The notes: generated by a model not told the origin, from the sequence alone. Counted from the first letter of the stretch, positions 47,201 through 57,465 are shown. The stretch is DNA of 64,000 nt from Haliclona indistincta (GCA_964017065.1 OZ024783.1:18513752-18577751); one strand, 5' to 3'. Numbers and translations: made by a program.

Positions 47201-50200
47201 GTCAAATTTGATGGTTGTCTCTCTCTCGTACACCACTGCACTAGCTGAGCTTGGTAATATCAGTTCAAATGCACTTGCAAACTGTCTGTTGGTTCATAAA
47301 GTGAGTGACTACATTGGTTTGAACATGCTATTATCCTGGATGGTGGTAGTGATTACACTAACACAGAACAAATCCAGAACTGTTGCTAGAACCATTCCGT
47401 AAACCCTTAATTTGAACGTGACGGGCTTCAGACAGGCACGTTAGCACGATAGGCTTCCAGCAGGAGTATGACAAGCTTGAGCTACTCTATTTACACTAGT
47501 GCTAGAAGAGTTCTGGAACAATGCCCAGCGCTAAGGTAAACACACTGTAAGATGGTGGACACAAGAGAGTGTGTGGCTAGCTCAGTCTCACCAGGTGTTG
47601 TGGGAGGGGCACCAGACTCACTGGACGGTTGAGTGGATGCTGAGAGAGAGATATAATAAATATAGGTTATTAATAATCTATTTCTAATCTCAATAATTAG
47701 AGTAAGTCATTACATGAGTATAGTATTAGTATGTTGACTATGGTAATAGTAGGTGTGGTCAGACTCTACAACACTTCATAGCTCAGTAGCTCATGTTATC
47801 ATGTACTGACCAACTCTCTCCAGCAAGTCCACAATGTCTTGATGATTGCTACGTCTTGCGTCATCAAGTGGAGTCCTACCAAACTATAGTGTAACAATAG
47901 AACAGTGTGAGTCATGACACACACACAAACCAAAAATGAGAAATGTACTCAGTTAAGAAACAATGACTTTGCAATCAGTTCATTTCAATACATACTGTAA
48001 CCAGAAACACACCCAAACTGCATAAACTGATTCTAACATAGCTTGAACCATACATGAACATAGACCCTTCCACACTCTCTGTGCTATAGAATTTTATATG
48101 CGCAGATCTACAAAATTCAATCATGCAAATCACTGTTTTTATGTGATGGTAACTACAGAACATGGTTTGGTAGCACAGAGGACAAGTATAGCTAACAAAC
48201 ACTTGGAATTAAGAACTCATATCTTCTTCAGAGTGGTACAGAGACACATGCAGGCTCGTGTATCTACATGTATGGTGTAATCACTTTATGATAGTATAGT
48301 AGTTGTATTGTATTTCACGAGAACAGCTTTGTTCAACAACACAACATATCAGTATCACTAGGCACACATGGACTCACCTTATTGGTTGTATCGGTAGCTG
48401 CACCAGCAGCAATCAGCTGCTCAGCTACAGCTGTGTGACCTTTGTATGCACTCCAATGAAGTGCTGTATCTCCAGTCTATAGAATAAACAACAAGTGAAG
48501 AGCACATGGTTATTGAGTGTGAAGTGGTGTCAAGCACAACACATGGTAACTGGTCTTGTTGGTAATAACACAGTAACTAGTGTATTACAGTATCAGACGA
48601 TGGCTTGTGTACCAGTACAGTATGACACATAGTGTCAACACATCACAGGAAATACTATTATCATTTGACATGTACTGCAATAGTCTACTAGTGGACGGAG
48701 CAAGCCAGAGCAAGAGAACAATGAGATTACTGTAGCACTGCAGTATACACATGGTCTGGTATATCAGTGATTGTATTGTGACAGATGCAGACAGATATTC
48801 TTAAAAGTACATTAGAAATTCTTCACCACAGCTAGTATACTGTCTGCTTATATAGGCAGTACATTACCATGGTATCAAAAGAGAATGCCTTCTTCAGACC
48901 CATCTAAAGAAGGCATAAAGCCGAAATGTCACAAGAACTGTTGTTTCGACTCTAACTTTCGCCAAGTACATAGCAGTCGACCATAATTAGTTTATAGACA
49001 GACGACAGAATGACAGACAGACAGATACACATGTGAGTGTATCTACTAACATACCGATGTTCTGGCATTGATGTCTATCTCAGGTTGTGACAAGAGTAGT
49101 CGAACAACCTGAGAGTGTCCATTCAATGAGCTAGTGATAAGTGGTGTCCACTGTATAATAGTAGAGAATGATAACAACAACACAGTGATTATTGAACAAT
49201 GCAACGTTTTACATAATCAACTGTTGTCCAATATAGCAAGTCCCACACTGATCAAACAGTGTCCTCTGTGATGTATCTATCTATGCCTACATCATTCCAT
49301 AAATGCTCCTGTGTTCTTATTGATTGGACAGTATTTTACCACATGTTGATCACACATTGTGTATTAGGCAGTCAGAGACTGAGCAAGTGCACAGATCATC
49401 ACAAGGCATCGTGTGTGGTTCTTCACGGCAGTAGAGCCGACCAACAAGAGTGCACACGTTGAGACTGATGAACAGAGAGAGGACAGGCTACAGCTAGCAC
49501 ATGATCGAGGCAACGATAATATGGTGCTACTGAGACTGATCAACACAGCTCAGTAAATACCAGCTCAGATCATGCAGTCTGTTCTCAGTCAGGCTCACCA
49601 AACACTCCATTTATAGCCTGATCGATGCTGAGACAAAGTCAACTAGTTTGTTGTGAACCATGCTCTTCTTTGTCAGGTGTAACAACAATGTAGGGTGGGG
49701 CTAGCTCACATGTACAGTACATGTAGTCAATGATGGAGGACACACTAACAGACATACAGAACCAAATGCTCAACCACTGACTGTGTGTGGTAGTAGATAC
49801 TGATGTGTGGATCTGTGACTAGCATCATGTGACCACTAACAATACTCACATTGGAACCAGGTTGACGATAGTTGACATGAGCTCCTCTTGTAAGGAGCTC
49901 ACTCACTCTACTGACATTACCACCTTCACAAGCCTCAAAGAGTTCCTTATTCTGTGAGTAGAGCACAACATAATGTAAGCAGTATCATGACAAGGATTGC
50001 TACAGTCTCCATCAACTACTGATCACATGATCAAACTCATTAATATTCATGATATACAGCATCCTCAGTAGGGCACGCGAGGCGGCGGCTACTATGTCGT
50101 GTACACAGTGAGCGGCTCCTTGTGGACTGCACTACAGCAACTAGCCTTCTGAACCGGACTCAGCCACCCGCCCCGCCCCAGGAGTACGCCGGGGCTAGGC

Positions 50201-50313
50201 TCAACCAGCTCTCGCTCGCTCGTACCACAGCTTATTGCGGTGACAGTACTAGTAGAATACAGTATTCTCTCTCTTACCAACTGGCGCTGCTGTTCCTCGC
50301 TGAGAGAACTCAT
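29020..50313 (-). CDS. Gene B: ankyrin / P-loop / COR-like / Death-domain protein, complete (925 aa)
   Basis: Ten exons join in frame: 50313-50278, 49951-49850, 49150-49055, 48476-48378, 47883-47811, 47639-47592, 32767-32520, 31195-29458, 29406-29338 and 29288-29020. The sum is 2778 bases, 925 codons plus stop, and every junction is GT-AG with matching phase. The start MSSLSEEQQRQL is fixed by an in-frame TGA 21 bases upstream. Approximate domains are ankyrin repeats 13-135, Ser/Pro linker 136-151, P-loop 176-184, DSGGQ 318-322, COR-like region to about 770 with an FPCSC pair, and Death domain about 838-920. There is no signal peptide or membrane segment, so it is probably cytosolic. The order resembles DAPK1/ROCO proteins without a kinase. 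It probably acts as a nucleotide-switched adaptor in death/immune signalling (inference). Intron 6 is 14.8 kb of mostly satellite. Confidence 0.87.
29458..31195 (-). CDS. Gene B large exon: G3/G4 motifs and COR-like region
   Basis: The 1738-base exon is highly similar to gene A's 8201-9926. It keeps SDSGGQPNYLDVFPLF, VGTFADRMHE and the FPCSC pair. It has two extra codons in FRGKFPRLLN and one extra in NPLQRES relative to gene A, and its donor is shifted three bases (CAGCTG|gtatgc), keeping phase. Confidence 0.85.
31423..32384. mobile_element. TIR element in intron 7 of gene B
   Basis: The orthologue of 9982-10939, with the same inverted ends (aactatagtttcagtgg). It differs by small indels, consistent with insertion before the segmental duplication. 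Confidence 0.72.
32520..32767 (-). CDS. Gene B P-loop exon
   Basis: This exon is nearly identical to gene A's 11583-11830, with the same GPPATGKTS Walker A loop. The donor is GACATG|gtttgt here, against |gtatgc in gene A. It is separated from its linker exon by 14.8 kb. Confidence 0.85.
32796..33588. repeat. 52-bp satellite, 15 copies, gene B intron 6
   Basis: The same unit as at 11857-12345. Variants include acaactag and gctaattatc units. The last unit (acaacatt) runs directly into the minisatellite at 33589. Confidence 0.95.
33589..47096 (+). repeat. Giant 52/57-bp minisatellite array 2 (about 13.5 kb)
   Basis: The monomer family and orientation are those of array 1, with roughly 240-250 units (estimate from length). 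A homogeneous run of 57-base units lies at about 37.4-38.0 kb. Higher-order blocks are clear: features near 39.26-40.6 kb recur 5595 bases on, and those near 36.3-36.9 kb recur 5463 and then a further 2223 bases on. Characteristic variants (ggtaagttta, acacaagcatgg, gtatagacatg) mark the blocks. It ends at gcatgcatggtagctctgga, as array 1 does. Confidence 0.97.
47592..48476 (-). CDS. Gene B exons 4-6: ankyrin repeats and linker
   Basis: Exon 4 (48378-48476, 99 bases) encodes TGDTALHWSAYKGHTAVAEQ and onward. Exon 5 (47811-47883) encodes FGRTPLDDARRSNHQDIVDL. Exon 6 (47592-47639) is a short Ser/Pro/Thr linker (STQPSSESGAPPTTP). Substitutions relative to gene A keep the frame. Confidence 0.83.
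48904..48928 (+). ncRNA. Hammerhead-ribozyme-like relic, copy B
   Basis: Counterpart of 25175-25198, reading ctaaagaaggcataaagccg then aaatgtc. Stem II is a full GGC/GCC here. The essential G after CU is A, as in copy A, so it is probably inactive. Confidence 0.2.
49055..50313 (-). CDS. Gene B exons 1-3: start and first ankyrin repeats
   Basis: Exon 1 (50278-50313) encodes 12 residues and ends CAGTTG|gtaaga. Exon 2 (49850-49951) gives NKELFEACEGGNVSRVSELL, and exon 3 (49055-49150) gives WTPLITSSLNGHSQVVRLLL. The upstream in-frame stop and a purine at -3 (ggcATG) support this start. Gene A has no visible counterpart of exons 1-2. Confidence 0.82.
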
Positions 50314-50403
50314 GCCACTAGTAGACTGTACTCAAATCACAAAATCAGATCACTGCATGAGATCGAGAGAAGGGGGCGTGTATCATGAATATCAGTACTG
50401 TTA

Positions 50404-51012
50404 TTAACCCTTTAGGGCCTATAGCGGATTTAGCCGTCATAATTGACTCCACCTACTGTAGACGTCATAAATAGTGTGAAAAGTGCTCTAGAAAGGTCAA
50501 ATAAAGTTTAATTGCAAAAGCTAACTCTACCTGAAAAAACCCACTGTTTTTCGCCGCGCCCCCCCCCCACTAAAATATATAGAACGGGGGGATTTTTAAA
50601 GGGGGGTGTCCCCCCTTTAACCCGGGGTTCGAAGGGGCGGAGCCCCTCGCCGCTTTCGGCATTTTTTGGGCTTCAGGATGCCCCTAAATGCATACTTGGG
50701 CATAGAATATGGTCTAAACTATGCTGTTTGCTCACCTGGACACCACCAGGTTTTTGTATCACTCACCAGGGCTAAACGAAGACCAAAATTGGCTGAAAAA
50801 TGACGAGGTCGCAGCACTTAAGCGGCTTCTGTTCCGAATTGGGAGTGGCCAACTCTGAGTTTAGTACATGGTCGTAAACTTTGACATGCCAGGAAAAAAC
50901 AGTGCTAGTTTGGAACAGCTAGCGTACTGCATGTTGTAGAAATCGCAAGACAAACTGTCAGTTTAGAGCAAGCCGAATTTTCGTCAAAATAATTCAGTCA
51001 CTAAAGAGTTAA
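50404..51012. mobile_element. TTAA MITE copy 1, directly upstream of gene B
   Basis: The element begins ttaaccctttagggcc and ends cactaaagagttaa, giving inverted ends (CCCTTTAG / CTAAAGAG) and TTAA at both sides, as for piggyBac-like elements. It contains GC-rich hairpins (ggggggtgtcccccc, gaaggggcggagcccc). It lies only about 90 bases upstream of the gene B start codon. Confidence 0.8.
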
Positions 51013-51141
51013 TCACCTTATAATCCTTCAACGCACATGTCATCCAAAACTGATTTTAAATGACATTTAAAACACTTAGAGTTGATTTTCAACAACTTTG
51101 GAGCAATTCCAGCAAGATTTATAATTTTTGATGAAAACTCA

Positions 51142-51751
51142 TTAACCCTTTAGGGCCTATAGCGGATTTAGCCGTCATAATTGACTCCACCTACTGTAGA
51201 CGTCATAAATAGTGTGAAAAGTGCTCTAGAAAGGTCAAATAAAGTTTAATTGCAAAAGCTAACTCTACCTGAAAAAACCCACTGTTTTTCGCCGCGCCCC
51301 CCCCCCCACTAAAATATATAGAACTGGGGGATTTTTAAAGGGGGGTGTCCCCCCTTTAACCCGGGGTTCGAAGGGGCGGAGCCCCTCGCCGCTTTCGGCA
51401 TTTTTGGGGCTTCAGGATGCCCCTAAATGCATACTTGGGCATAGAATATGGTCTAAACTATGCTGTTTGCTCACCTGGACACCACCAGGTTTTTGTATCA
51501 CTCACCAGGGCTAAACGAAGACCAAAATTGGCTGAAAAATGACGAGGTCGCAGCACTTAAGCGGCTTCTGTTCCGAATTGGGAGTGGCCAACTCTGAGTT
51601 TAGTACATGGTCGTAAACTTTGACATGCCAGGAAAAAACAGTGCTAGTTTGGAACAGCTAGCGTACTGCATGTTGTAGAAATCGCAAGACAAACTGTCAG
51701 TTTAGAGCAAGCCGAATTTTCGTCAAAATAATTCAGTCACTAAAGAGTTAA
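51142..51751. mobile_element. TTAA MITE copy 2
   Basis: Nearly identical to copy 1 and in the same orientation, after a 129-base spacer. It differs by only a few bases (for example aactgggg for aacggggg). The pair looks like a recent tandem duplication or nested insertion. Confidence 0.8.
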
Positions 51752-51916
51752 AATTAATTAATTTGAAAAATTTTAAAGCAATTTTGGTTTATTTTTATCC
51801 GGTTCAAAAAATTGGGTTTATATTTGTTTGTTCTGACTGATACTTACTTTTGAGGCTTAGACTTAATATTATTAATCCACTAATGACAAATACATAATAC
51901 AATGAATACTAGCAAG

Positions 51917-52746
51917 CTATCTGTCTCTATGCTCCAATACTGTACTACTGGTCGCTCCATGATGTGGTAGAGATGTGTGTTGTTTGGACCATAGTTCAGT
52001 ATATAGTGAGTGAGGGTTTGATAACAAGTGATAGTGTGATCCTCTCTCAATGATCCTGCCATCTTGACCCAGTACTAGTATCTCATCAGCATCCACTATA
52101 CTGGACAGACGATGAGCAATGAAGATTGAAGTGCGGTCATGAGCTGTGATCTGACGCATATTGCACTCAATATATGCTACAGCACAACCGAGATAACATA
52201 TCAGATTAATACTCACTCATCATAAGTTACTTCCTCCCTCACCTGTTCAGTGATGGAGTCCAGTGAATACACTAGTATTGGTGCATTCTTCAACACTGCT
52301 CTAGCTATGGCTACTCTCTGCTTCTCACCTCCTGCAAGAGAGGGATAACAAGGAGTGAGAGAGAGAATTATTCTGATACTTAGACTGTCCCTCGTAAGAA
52401 AGTTTGTCAATACTCATGCAAAGTAGAATACCAATAATATTCACTATTGTCTCCATACCTGATAGTTTGAGCCCTCTCTCACTCATATTGTAGTGGCATC
52501 CCTTCTATATAGCTCTCTTGAGTCCAGCTATCTCAATGGCGTTGATCACCTCCTCATCACTGGCTGATAGGTTACCATATGATACATTATAGAGGATTGT
52601 GTTATGGAACAGCACACAGTCCTGAGGAACCACTCCGATTCTCATTCGTAAGCTATCAAGAGTGATGTTCTCTCCTCCTACTGTGATCTTACCATCCCAT
52701 GCATGGATCATAGAATCTATACAGCAGCCTCACTATAGTGGACTTG
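51917..52746 (-). pseudogene. ABCB7-like mitochondrial ABC transporter, nucleotide-binding domain pseudogene
   Basis: Three decayed exons match the C-terminal ATPase half of ABCB7/ATM1 exporters. Exon 52746-52459 reads [33 protein letters not shown] (Q loop) and ERGLKLSG. Exon 52331-52243 reads [20 protein letters not shown] (end of the ABC signature). Exon 52176-51917 reads HDRTSIFIAHRLSSIVDADE (H loop). The defects are a +1 shift between FYDP and [11 protein letters not shown], a TAG after GLKRAI, and an in-frame loss of five codons that turns the expected LVYDEATSSLDS into LVYSLDS, removing the Walker B aspartate and catalytic glutamate. The transmembrane domain is not seen. In other species the intact protein exports a sulphur/glutathione compound from mitochondria for cytosolic Fe-S assembly. 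Confidence 0.85.
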
Positions 52747-52854
52747 CTGTAGTAGAAAGAAAGAGACATTACTGATTGACCCTTCATAATTACAGATATT
52801 CATAACAAGTTTGTGAATCTTATTATGTGGTCATGACTACTAGCTTCCTCCTTC

Positions 52855-53437
52855 TCATGGCATTGTTGTATGGTACCTGTGTTCACTAGTTGCTGTATCA
52901 TAGACAGGCAGAGCCTTGGTTGGTATGCTGTCACACGGAGAGCTATTATAGGGTAAGTGTGGAGGTTGCATGCACGCATGGTTCATGTTTTTCATTGACT
53001 GAACCTATATGTATATACTGCACATACTATGCTTCCAGAATATATTACTCTGTTCATACGTAACATGATTATAATTTTATATTTAAAATAGTTCCAATAT
53101 GCACAGATCCTGACTATAGCTCTCTATAGTGAGGGATGACTATATAGTGAGGGAAACTTATCTGATTGACTTGAATTAATATTGAAAGGAATTCTGCTTC
53201 GCCGGCTCGATGTGCTCCTGGTTCTATCTATCTAGTCCACTACATGCACCTGCTGCAGGTAGCTAGGCTATGTAAGCTGCAATCACAAGCTACACCGAAA
53301 TACTGTAGTTCACTGTTAACTTTAATTAATAATAATTAATTATTATGTGAGAAAACAAAATTAATATGAAAAAATTAAAAATGAAGTGTGATGTGAACAA
53401 GTACATGCATAATAGCTAGTTTTATGAGATACAGTAT
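52855..53437. repeat. Second copy of gene B's downstream flank
   Basis: Homologous to 28530-28910 in the same orientation, with small indels, and ending at the GTAT target site of the inserted transposon. The homology resumes at 55104. Confidence 0.8.
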
Positions 53438-55103
53438 GGGTCATTCCATATCATTTCAACAACTTTTTGGCATGACCCTATAGTGCATCGCATGTCGTAA
53501 CTATTTAGCCACGCCCACAAACTTTGATCTTTGATTCTTTGAAAAAACGCTGCGTCATGCAATTTTCATTTTTAATGGATGTAATTTAATAGTAGTCTAT
53601 TAGCTACTTGTAAACAAAATTTCAAGTTGGGACACAAATGGGAACCTAGCACTAATCTCTTCAAACTCAGTGTACCTAATGGTTCTATTATAGAAAACTA
53701 ATGATTATCAAACTTCCTTGACAAAATAGATGTTCTGTGTATGTGTATGAACCACTTGGAAGTGTTTAATACATTTTTGAGATATTAGAACGTGCAAAAT
53801 GATAAATAGCTAGTTTATAATTGTACTTTTATCACTGATGTTTTAATCACACGTACCATAGATAATTATTATCTACTGCACGTACTAAAGATAGTAAATA
53901 AAGGTACTATGCAACAGCCCTCTCTCACCAGCTGCAGCCTTCAGAATCATCAGAAATAATCGTGGGATAATACATGTAGTGTTTTCAAGTAATGAACAAA
54001 GAGATTGAGGCTTTTGGAATTTAATTATTGGGATAAATAAATTTTTCTATAAAAAAATTGTAGCAAAGCAACAAGCAGTCTTTATAAGTAATAAGATTAA
54101 TTTGAATGAAATTTTAATGAAAATAATACTCAATAATTATTATTCAATTAATTTTGTGTTATTTATTACCTAGGTTTGCTAGTTAAACCATGTAGTCAAA
54201 AAATTCAGACTATGTTCATAATCACGATACAATCACAGTTTGTATACCAGAAGTGCTTTAGCAATTTATTTTTTCTAATTAAGTTCGATTTTCAGCAAAA
54301 TGTTTAGCATTGCATAGGGCTTTGTATCGTAACAAGTAAAACACCACAAAACCCTGTAAAACAGCTATGGCATGCATGATTGGTCTATTGTCAACAGGCT
54401 TCAACAAGAAAGGTTACTTTACTGATTGTCTACTATCGTTGATTCAAGAACACAATTATGTCAGTTGGCTTGTGTGATCAAAGCAATTCCGATTAAAAAT
54501 TGTTCACATAATATTGAATAATTGAAATTCTTGACATCAACATACCTGTAGATTCAATAAGCAGCTATCCTAAGTCATCAAACAGCTAGCCCAAGTCTTC
54601 TCAATGTGTTGATTGGTGTCCAAGTATTACCCAATTATACCCATTTTTTCTAATAAAGCTTGCAAACTAACCTTCCCAATTGTGTCCCAACATGAAATTT
54701 GGTTTACAAGTAGCTAATAGACTACTATTAAATTACATCTGTTAAAAATGAAAATTGACTCAGCGTTTTTTTTAAGAATCAAAGACCAAAGTTTGTGGGC
54801 GTGGCTAAATAGTTACGACATGCGATGCACTATGTGTTGCACGTCATATGAAAGAGCAATTATTCAGCTTCAATGCGATGTTTTTAGTTTGCTTATAAGA
54901 CAAAATAAGACAAAGTTATAAATAGTTAAACAGCAAGTAGTAGGAAATATTGTCGAAAATGCAATCAGGGTTTTAAAAGAAACCATACAAGGTATCAAGC
55001 TTAAACTTGTTATGGCATCATATGACCATGAGGGGTTCAACAAGTTTCGAGAAAATCCCAGAGGGTCATGCCAAACAGTTGTAGAAATGATATGGAATGA
55101 CCC
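53438..55103. mobile_element. 1.67-kb inverted-repeat DNA transposon with GTAT target-site duplication
   Basis: The ends are perfect 20-base inverted repeats (gggtcattccatatcatttc), with weaker similarity to about 45 bases. A second pair of inverted blocks lies inside (around 53478-53640 and 54690-54840, sharing gccacgcccacaaactttg). GTAT flanks both sides (53434-53437, 55104-55107), and the unfilled sequence with one GTAT survives at 28899-28908. The interior is AT-rich without a transposase, so the element is non-autonomous. A 4-base duplication does not fit the TTAA families; the superfamily is open. Confidence 0.9.
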
Positions 55104-55224
55104 GTATTATACTTGTGTTTGTGAGACGACAGACAAGACTGAAAATGTTAGCTTGTATTTTTCCTCCTGTATGAGAGACACACACTCACAATTGCATCAT
55201 GTACTAGTCACAACTCACCATCAG

Positions 55225-55580
55225 TTACTGGATCTTGTTAGCTAACTCATTCTCTCCCATCCTCAGCAGTGCATCTCTCAACACACTCCATGAAGGGACT
55301 CCAATCTTTGAGACATCATCTTGCTGTTGCAGCCATGCGAGAGCATGTGCATTTTGCAAGCAGCTATCGTGCCTCTCTGCTCATCACGGTCTATATCCTC
55401 TCCAGAGTGGGGTAGAGAAGGCCTATATAGTTGTAGTCCAAGCTCTCTCCAGTCATTGAGATCATGAATCACAGTAAACACATCACACAGATCATTAACA
55501 ACTGTGATTATAATGAGTATATAATAATAACAAGGTCACTCTCATTGCAACTCACTGAGAGGTCACCACTAACATCAGCG
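55225..55580 (-). pseudogene. Third, broken Death-domain 3' end (gene B type)
   Basis: The minus strand keeps VIHDLNDWRELGLQL and RGTIAACKMHMLS from gene B's last exon, but small insertions (for example tatata near 55423 and an extra tca near 55385) and deletions break the frame. A trace of the preceding exon (ggtcaccactaacatcag, 55560-55577) follows, and then homology stops. It was copied with its downstream flank, without the rest of the gene. Confidence 0.82.
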
Positions 55581-55589
55581 GCTTGAAGG

Positions 55590-55700
55590 AGGACGCAGTC
55601 CGATGAAGTATTTGGCAGTTGTAAATAATCTACAGGTAGCTGTGTTTGGAGGACGCAGTCCGCATGAAGTAATTGACGGTTGTAAAAGGTATAGGAAGAG
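55590..55700. repeat. Short direct repeat with ggaggacgcagtccg
   Basis: Two units of about 72 bases share ggaggacgcagtccg, then gatgaagta and ttg-c-gttgtaaa. No coding role is seen. They directly follow the break of the Death-domain pseudogene. Confidence 0.6.
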
Positions 55701-55947
55701 GATTCCGCATTTGTCAGTAGCACGCACACACGCACGTCGTCGCCGAAAGCCGCTAATGTAGGGATGTTTAATTTTTTTATTTGCAAGCTATTCCATCTTG
55801 TTCCTTCACTATGCAAGCATCATCCCATCTTGTTCCTTTCCTTTTTCAAGAGTCATCCCTACACTTTTCAGTTTTTTCTTATTAAATAGTTTTTACTTAA
55901 CTTTAATTTTTAGATAATTATGTACATACAATATTTTTATCTCACAG

Positions 55948-56234
55948 GGGAGAGGATTTATCGTGGCTGTCATCCGATTCATGCTGACCTCAGTGAGTAC
56001 AACATGATTGTGATGTGGTTTGAAGGATGAGTCTACTTCATTGATGTCAGTCAGTCCGTTGAGCCATCTCATCCTCATGGGTCGGAGTTCCTAGTGAGGG
56101 ATTGCCATAATGTGTCTAGCTTCTTCACTAAGAGTGGTGTGATATGGCTGGTTAGAAGCTGTTCAACCATCTCACCTGACTGGACATCACGTCTGCTGAA
56201 GTGTTGATAACCTGTTCCATGACCTAGTCAAGGT
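55948..56234 (+). pseudogene. RIOK3-like atypical kinase pseudogene, catalytic-loop exon
   Basis: After ctcacag| the plus strand reads IHADLSEYNM (the RIO catalytic loop, with the catalytic Asp and metal-binding Asn), then [20 protein letters not shown] (metal-binding Asp in IDVSQ) and [16 protein letters not shown]. The VEPxHPHGxEFLxRDCxNV block is characteristic of RIOK3. A TGA stop sits just before VYFIDV, a frame change is needed to continue with LFNHLT, and another TGA follows, so the copy is dead. It ends at caag|gtaaga. Functional RIO kinases act in 40S ribosome maturation and cytosolic signalling. Confidence 0.82.
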
Positions 56235-56289
56235 AAGATGAGGCTAGAGATAGTCACCCTAGAGGACAGTCTCCTCTACTAGTGCATGC

Positions 56290-56465
56290 AGCATTGTCCT
56301 ATCACATGAATTAGTTGTGCTGTCACATGACCTAGCTGTACTATCACTTGACTATGACAGGACTTAGCAGTGTTATCACATGACTTGGCTGTGCTGTCAC
56401 ATAACTACCACAATAATCACAGGACTTAGCTGTGATATCACTGTACTGTCATACGACCTAGCTTT
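56290..56465. repeat. Degenerate 19-21-bp tandem repeat in the pseudogene intron
   Basis: Imperfect units of the type tgtcacatgacttagctgtg are repeated about eight times with frequent substitutions. A small frame overlapping this is not considered coding. Confidence 0.7.
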
Positions 56466-56492
56466 CGTTGTTATCTCTCATCCATATCGTCA

Positions 56493-56670
56493 GCAACTCA
56501 TGGACACTGTCCACTTCAAGACACAATCTTACCCATTTGACTACATGTACTACTTCGAGGAGACAGAGAAGAAGAGAAAGGCAAGAATAAGGCTATAGCA
56601 AACAACACCACCACCAGGAGGAGTCCTCTTCAGATGAAACAGATTCTGATAAAGATGAACCATAAGACAG
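56493..56670 (+). pseudogene. Possible last exon of the RIOK3-like pseudogene
   Basis: After atcgtcag| the frame reads QQLMDTVHFKTQSYPFDYMY then EETEKKRK. After a frame change it gives an acidic tail, EESSSDETDSDKDEP, and a stop. The residues do not match the part of RIOK3 known to me, so assignment to the same gene rests on position, strand and splice sites only. Confidence 0.35.
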
Positions 56671-57148
56671 TAACTAACAGATCATAGAGAGTACTAGTAA
56701 CTATACTGCATTATATGCCACATTATTATTGACACACATTTTTAGTATTTTTATCTTAAAAAGGATTAAAAAGAATCAAAAACAGTTACTTTTTTCTCAA
56801 CTGTTAGCTACTAGTATACACCAGATGGCTGGCTGGCTCTTGCTGCATGTATTCCACTTCCTAATGTACAACTCATAATCTCATTGCCATCGCCATCAAC
56901 TCCTACACACTCAGAGTTTTCAACATTAGATAACCCACAGATAATAAATACTACGGATAGCCTCATGATATAATACTACACGCCTCCGTTTTGACAGTTT
57001 GAAGTACTTGTTAAAAAAATAATTTTATTCAAAAGTAACAAGTGCTGTTGAAAGTGTAAAAAATGACAGTTCCTATCTAAGGGCGTGGTGGTTTGGTCAC
57101 AACCAACAGTTAACAACTCCACCCCTTCAGTAACTTTTAACCCTCTAA
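56671..57148. other. Non-coding interval downstream of gene C
   Basis: No gene was seen. The side near gene C is probably its 3' untranslated region, with a minus-strand AATAAA at 57024-57029. Confidence 0.45.
57024..57029 (-). promoter_or_regulatory. Candidate polyadenylation signal for gene C
   Basis: AATAAA on the minus strand, about 120 bases past the stop codon of gene C. Confidence 0.45.
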
Positions 57149-57465
57149 CTAATCTGTCATGTACTCCTGTTTAACTTTATAAGCCAGAGGCCGGTTAGGC
57201 AGCTTCCATAATGCATCATGTATAGTTTCCCAGCAAGCAGGGGGCTTGGCCTTTTTGTACCACAAATCAAGTACTTTATTGAGGAACTCAGCGCCCCTTG
57301 CTCCACTTTCGTCTTTCAGATTGTCCAGTTCAGCATTCGTCAGTGTCAAGAGCAGTCCAAAGTCTTTTGTGTTAATCATGCTGAAATCTTCCTGCTTGAG
57401 ATATAAGTACACTTCTGTGGATTGGTCTATCCTATGACATCCGTTGGCAGCAGACGGCTTCACTG
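57149..57465 (-). CDS. Gene C last exons: linker and Death-like domain
   Basis: A 42-base exon (57523-57564, ENGKDSPTIDHDQK) joins to 57465-57149 using the acceptor tactacag|. The closer cca-tag| acceptor would give an immediate stop. The domain reads DFGLLLTLTNAELDNLKDES, then FLNKVLDLWYKKAKP and CWETIHDALWKLPNRPLAYK. The Trp/Leu spacing fits a Death-fold domain, though it is diverged and could be another Death-fold member. Confidence 0.72.

Larger units (their letters stand above)
29055..49722. repeat. Segmental duplication, copy B
   Basis: The partner of 7795-26035 in direct orientation. It has 15 copies of the 52-bp satellite (nine in A) and a longer minisatellite, and lacks the 510-base insertion. 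Its sequence continues past 49722 into exon 2 and exon 1. Confidence 0.9.

Noticed and set aside
50512..50775. Plus-strand 87-residue frame
   Set aside because: It lies wholly inside the TTAA MITE and its GC hairpins.
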